In this document: piece by piece, positions 60,675 through 64,000 of the stretch
How the letters are laid out: each line of letters starts with the position of its first letter
Position numbering within the stretch: the first letter of the stretch is position 1
DNA from: Helichrysum umbraculigerum
Taxonomy: Eukaryota > Streptophyta > Magnoliopsida > Asterales > Asteraceae
Direction of reading: 5' to 3'
DNA: 64,000 bases
NCBI GenBank assembly: GCA_949592205.1
Contig: CATIUR010000001.1
Location: 263,722,250-263,786,249, forward strand
Program-made: the position numbers and the translations under genes
The notes under the pieces: generated by a model
The model's database searches: none
Seen by the model: only the letters and a program-made list of their open reading frames with translations
Told to the model about the DNA's origin: nothing

Positions 60675-60990
60675 CAAATAGAAAATTATCCGTTTCGTCC
60701 CGGTATCTGTCTAAAAAATTCACTAGTAGTCCTTGAATTCATAAAATGCCACCAGTAATCCCTGTATTTGTTATTTTCTACTCACTAGTCGTCCTTGGCC
60801 TCAACGTCCTTAATAAAGTTAAATGTTATCACATGACACACATGTGACGTGTATTTTCGTCTTTTTCAATTGTCCCCACCTTTCCTCTTTTATTCCCCCT
60901 TTAATACCAAAACCAACCACTGGATCTCATTCAGACACATACTCAACTTCATATTCTTCAACAAATCCTTTCAAAAATCAAACTAAAAAA
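60675..60990 (+). other. Possible left end and promoter of a MuDR-like element
   Basis: Sequence such as AAATTATCCGTTTCGTCCCG, CTAGTAGTCCTTG and CTAGTCGTCCTTGG is of the kind found in terminal inverted repeats of plant Mutator elements (xTTCGTCCCx words). The partner end would be outside the window, so this is inference from context. Confidence 0.35.
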
Positions 60991-60994
60991 AAGC

Positions 60995-61111
60995 ATGGTG
61001 GTTATTTGTGCATGTGGAAAACCCGGTGTAGCGAATATCTCATGGACTTCAGCTAACTTCAGCCGTCTTTTTTTCTGTTGTGCACAAAAGGTAAGTTTAT
61101 TTAAACCTTGA
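60995..61111 (+). CDS. Small GRF-type zinc-finger ORF
   Basis: A 38-codon frame (or a first exon: GTAAGT follows codon 32) that reads ICACGKPGVANISWTSANFS then RLFFCCAQK. This fits the GRF zinc finger, C-x-C-G...SWT..N..RRFF.C, a nucleic-acid-binding module found in many small plant proteins and in some transposons. The usual NPGRRF is here NFSRLF, so binding may be altered. It lies 5' of, and faces, the broken MULE transposase (61846-64000), the same convergent layout as the two genes of MuDR. It is either a truncated gene or the first exon of one; no second exon was found. Confidence 0.5.
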   Translation: MVVICACGKPGVANISWTSANFSRLFFCCAQKVSLFKP

Positions 61112-61845
61112 AAAGTTTGATTTTTCTTTCTTCTAATTTATGATTTTACATGTTCGTAATTGCGGCTTTATAGACTAGAAAGACACACACATGTGCGAAC
61201 GTGCTGTACAAATAATTTCAGGTTTATAAAGTGCAAGAAAAATACTTGAAGAAAAGAAACGTTAGTTGAAGATATATCAGGTTTGTAGATGGGTTTTGTT
61301 TTAGTTTGTATGTGTTTGTTTTCAAGAATTAGTTGTTTGTATGCAGTTAGAAGTTAGATGTTGGATGTAACTTCAGTTTTTATAATCCGGGTTTATGAAT
61401 GTTGGCAATAATTTTTGTGAAATGAAATCGAATTGCAGTTTGATGTTACTGAACGTAGTTGGAAGTGTATTTGAGAGTTTTTTTGATCAATATGTGTTAA
61501 ATGCATAACAAAAAAGGCATACATAAACATGCATACTAATCTTCCAATTTTAACTATTTGTGATCAAATGGTAAAAAATACACAAAAACTTGCATACATA
61601 AATATACAATAATGCAAATAGATAAGCAACTTGATATCATTAAATGCATAATATGGGAACTGAAATGGAAGCAAAATATCATACATTAAACAAACAACAT
61701 TCATCATAAGGTTGCATTAGACTTATAAAACATTCCTAAAAGACTTACAAAGTCGAATAACTTAGTTTTGGTACACACATACCACTACAAACAGTTAATA
61801 CAACATTGTCTTGACACAAAGAAAACCATTATAACAATAAAACTA
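61112..61845. other. Interval between the GRF ORF and the MULE transposase
   Basis: AT-rich; may hold later exons or the 3' UTR of the GRF gene, but no clear frame was found. Confidence 0.4.
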
Positions 61846-64000
61846 CTAAGTGGCAGCCTTTCTCTTCCTACTTGACCTTCTTGCTTGATTTGCAGTTTGA
61901 CTCCCAGATGCTTGATTTCTAGTTTGACTACCACCAACTTGATTTCCATATTGATTCCCTCCAGCTTGATTTCCAGGTTGACTTCCTCCATTTTGATTTC
62001 CCCTTACACCTTGACACCCACAACCTCTAGCATTGTGACCTACCTGTTTACACTTACCACCTCTTTTTGAATACACTTACCACATCATTTTGACGTTCCA
62101 ACTCTAGTAAGCTTACCTCATTTGACACATGCTATTGTAGGTTGACTTTCCCATTCTCCTTGAGATATTCTTCCTTTCTTTTTGGGCCTGTCATGTTGTT
62201 TATGATATAAAGGTGGTAGTAATGTAGTTGGACAAGAAATTTTTCTACACAGATTTCTTCTAGTGATTGGATTATTCTTGTGGGAGTAAACATCTCTCCA
62301 TGTTTGTAGCCTGTATGCTGGATGTAGAAAGTCCTCAGGAACACTAACATTCATCCCATTTAAACTCATGTTCCATATAGCAGCCACACCATGTGCACAT
62401 GGAAAGCCAGTCAAGTCCCACTTTCTACATGAACATGTTCTATCATTCATGTCCACTACATACTAATCTACTGACTGCTTTGAACAATGGTATTTATTTC
62501 CCCCATTCCAAGTCGCCACATACTTATACCTACTTCTTTTTATTACCTCAAATATTTTAGTTGCAGTAGGGGTTAATGGACTAAGACTCTTTTCTGCCAC
62601 TTTTTGTACTATCACAATCCTTTTCATTAAGTATTGGGTTTATTGTTTCCTTATGTATTAAACTTTACACTTTTTACTATTGTATGAGACATACTTACAT
62701 TTGTTCTATTGCATGTATTCAAGTTGTAAATATAGTCTATTGTATGTGTATTTTCCTTTTTGGGTAAGTCCAAAAAAGAAAACTTTCCTATTCTGGTCTT
62801 ATTCAAAAAGGAAAGCGTACATACAATAGGCGATATTTACAAGTTCAATACATATAATATAAGTTTTTAAAGCTTGACTCATACAATATTAAAAAGTGTA
62901 AAGTTTAATACATAATGAAACAATAATCCCTTAAGTATTCCATTATATAATCAAGACAAGTGATAATTAGTTGATCCCTCTCGTCAACCAATCTCCTATT
63001 AAACACTTCACAAACATTGTTCAATAGTATGTCACACTATGCCCTACCTATACAAAATGATTCGACAATATATATAAGAGTCTAATTATACCCTTAAAAT
63101 GGACCATAAGAAGTACTTAAGCATTACCAGTGAAATGAGATCTGATCCAGTGTTTTGGTAGAATATCCTTCAACTAGTCATAGCATGCACTATCCAACTA
63201 TCTCATCTCCTCCATTGCATTTTCAAACTCAACCACTGTTGTTCTAGTAGCACACTTCCAGAATAATTAATTGCTTGAATGATGCTGGCCTCCATACCAA
63301 CTTCATGTTCTCATGTATATGCCTGACACAAAACCTGTGTTCAACACATGGAAACAACCTTGCAATAGTTTGTAGTATACCCTACATAAAAGGAAGTAAT
63401 TAGTATAAATTTAGTGAGGCAGTGAAATGTATTTATTGTGAACACTAGGTTATACCTTCCACCTGTCTGAAGTAAAAGTGAAATTTGAGTTGCTTTTCCT
63501 TTCCCCTTTTGTACTACTTTCCCTTTTCTCTTTTTAGGAACATCACAACTTATTTTGTCACTTTGTTCAACCACTACTACATTAAGTTTCTTTTCTTTTT
63601 CTAGTTAGTGCCAACTACTTGATTGACCATAACAAGGTGTACTCCCTTTGTATTTGACCCTTATCCTTTCTAAAACATTTTTATCAAAAATAGGTCCCTC
63701 CTTATATCTACAACATGCAACTTCACTAGTTATTTAAGATATGTTGGATTCACAAAGATTTGACCAACGTACCAGTTTACTTTCCTTACAACTTCACTTG
63801 ATGATTTGGAATTATTTCTTAACTCTTTCAACATCCCCTTTCCTATCCTCCTTAGATCATCTTCTGATTTTGAAGCACTTTCAAAGTTACTAAAATGAAG
63901 TTCACCAACTTATGGGTTCATACTTGTTTCTGCTTCATTTAATGTTTCTGTATCCATAGTCCCTATCATTTAACCTCTCTATCAAACACACATTTGAAAT
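61846..64000 (-). pseudogene. Mutator-like (MULE) transposase, broken, continues beyond the window
   Basis: Minus strand. Recognisable from N to C terminus: a charged region (SKSEDDLRRIGKGMLKELR near 63840); SNFTFTSDRW near 63480, the SD(R/K) motif of the MULE catalytic domain; after a short GT-AG intron, GILQTIARLFPCVEHRFCVR then HIHENMK near 63340, the conserved C/H motif; KVAEKSLSPLTPTATKIFEV near 62590; a SWIM zinc finger, CSCRKWDLTGFPCAHG, near 62420; a knuckle-like KCKQVGHNARGC near 62040; and a GNQ/GSQ repeat tail ending at 61846. SWIM and knuckle bind nucleic acid. Lesions: several stops (a TAG in VD*YVVDMND near 62462 and others near 63200), loss of most of the catalytic core, and a 295-bp MITE inserted at 62636. 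It cannot encode an active transposase. Confidence 0.85.
62636..62930. mobile_element. Mutator-type MITE inside the MULE transposase pseudogene
   Basis: A 295-bp element with TIRs of about 55 bp: GGGTTTATTGTTTC at the left and, inverted, GGGATTATTGTTTC at the right; both share TATGTATTAAACTTTACACT. TTAAGTATT stands on both sides (62627-62635 and 62931-62939), a 9-bp duplication. Removing it rejoins the transposase reading (EYL next to MKRIVIVQKVAEKS). Confidence 0.92.

Overview
This window is nuclear DNA from a flowering plant, most likely a eudicot; an asterid such as a member of the daisy family is a guess from the look of the repeats. The genes are split by GT-AG introns, intergenic DNA is very AT-rich, and the window contains plant-specific gene families (a C2 ArfGAP, a MEI2-type RRM protein, an F-box/WD40 protein, a DUF295 F-box fragment) and a dense load of plant transposons. 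Only three ordinary host genes look intact; most of the rest is transposon sequence or unassigned AT-rich DNA.

Layout. 1-17.8 kb: no intact gene. It holds MITEs with 3-bp TAA/TTA duplications (Harbinger/Tourist type), a Mutator-type MITE with a 9-bp duplication, two related Helitron copies, a 2.5-kb solo LTR, a tRNA-derived SINE with a 15-bp duplication, and a decayed DUF295 F-box fragment beside a hAT MITE. 17.9-22.3 kb (minus): an eight-exon ArfGAP+C2 gene (AGD12 type, 319 codons), with a Helitron directly upstream. 23-26.7 kb: repeats, including a 444-bp hAT element. 26.7-30.6 kb: a 3.9-kb CACTA element without visible transposase but with gene-like minus-strand exons. 31-35 kb: a Tourist MITE, a (TA)n-flanked MITE containing a hairpin minisatellite, and a 2.1-kb Harbinger element whose only gene is an intact Myb-like ORF2 protein.

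36.3-46.8 kb is a transposon nest: a TIR element split by a 1.2-kb Mutator-like element and by a complete, very young Ty3/gypsy chromovirus (Tekay type; 1914-bp LTRs differing at 4 sites; intact 1518-codon gag-pol with chromodomain). The nest lies between two copies of the 5' leader of the next gene. 47.6-48.8 kb (plus): a four-exon gene for a small protein with a single MEI2-type RRM (MCT1 type, 253 aa). 49.7-53.4 kb (minus): a nine-exon F-box/WD40 gene (At3g52030 type, 433 aa), with a Helitron 3' end about 160 bp upstream of its start codon.

53.6-59.3 kb: tandem repeats and a decayed replication protein A (RPA70)-like gene of the kind often carried by Helitrons. 60-64 kb: another Tourist MITE, then what looks like one end of a MuDR-like element: a small GRF zinc-finger ORF (plus) facing a broken MULE transposase (minus) that is itself interrupted by a 295-bp Mutator MITE. 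The element runs off the right edge.

The three host genes are unrelated in function (vesicle traffic, RNA binding, ubiquitin-ligase substrate recognition) and form no operon or cluster. Exon coordinates were assigned by hand from splice signals, reading frame and remembered family sequence, and should be checked against transcripts.
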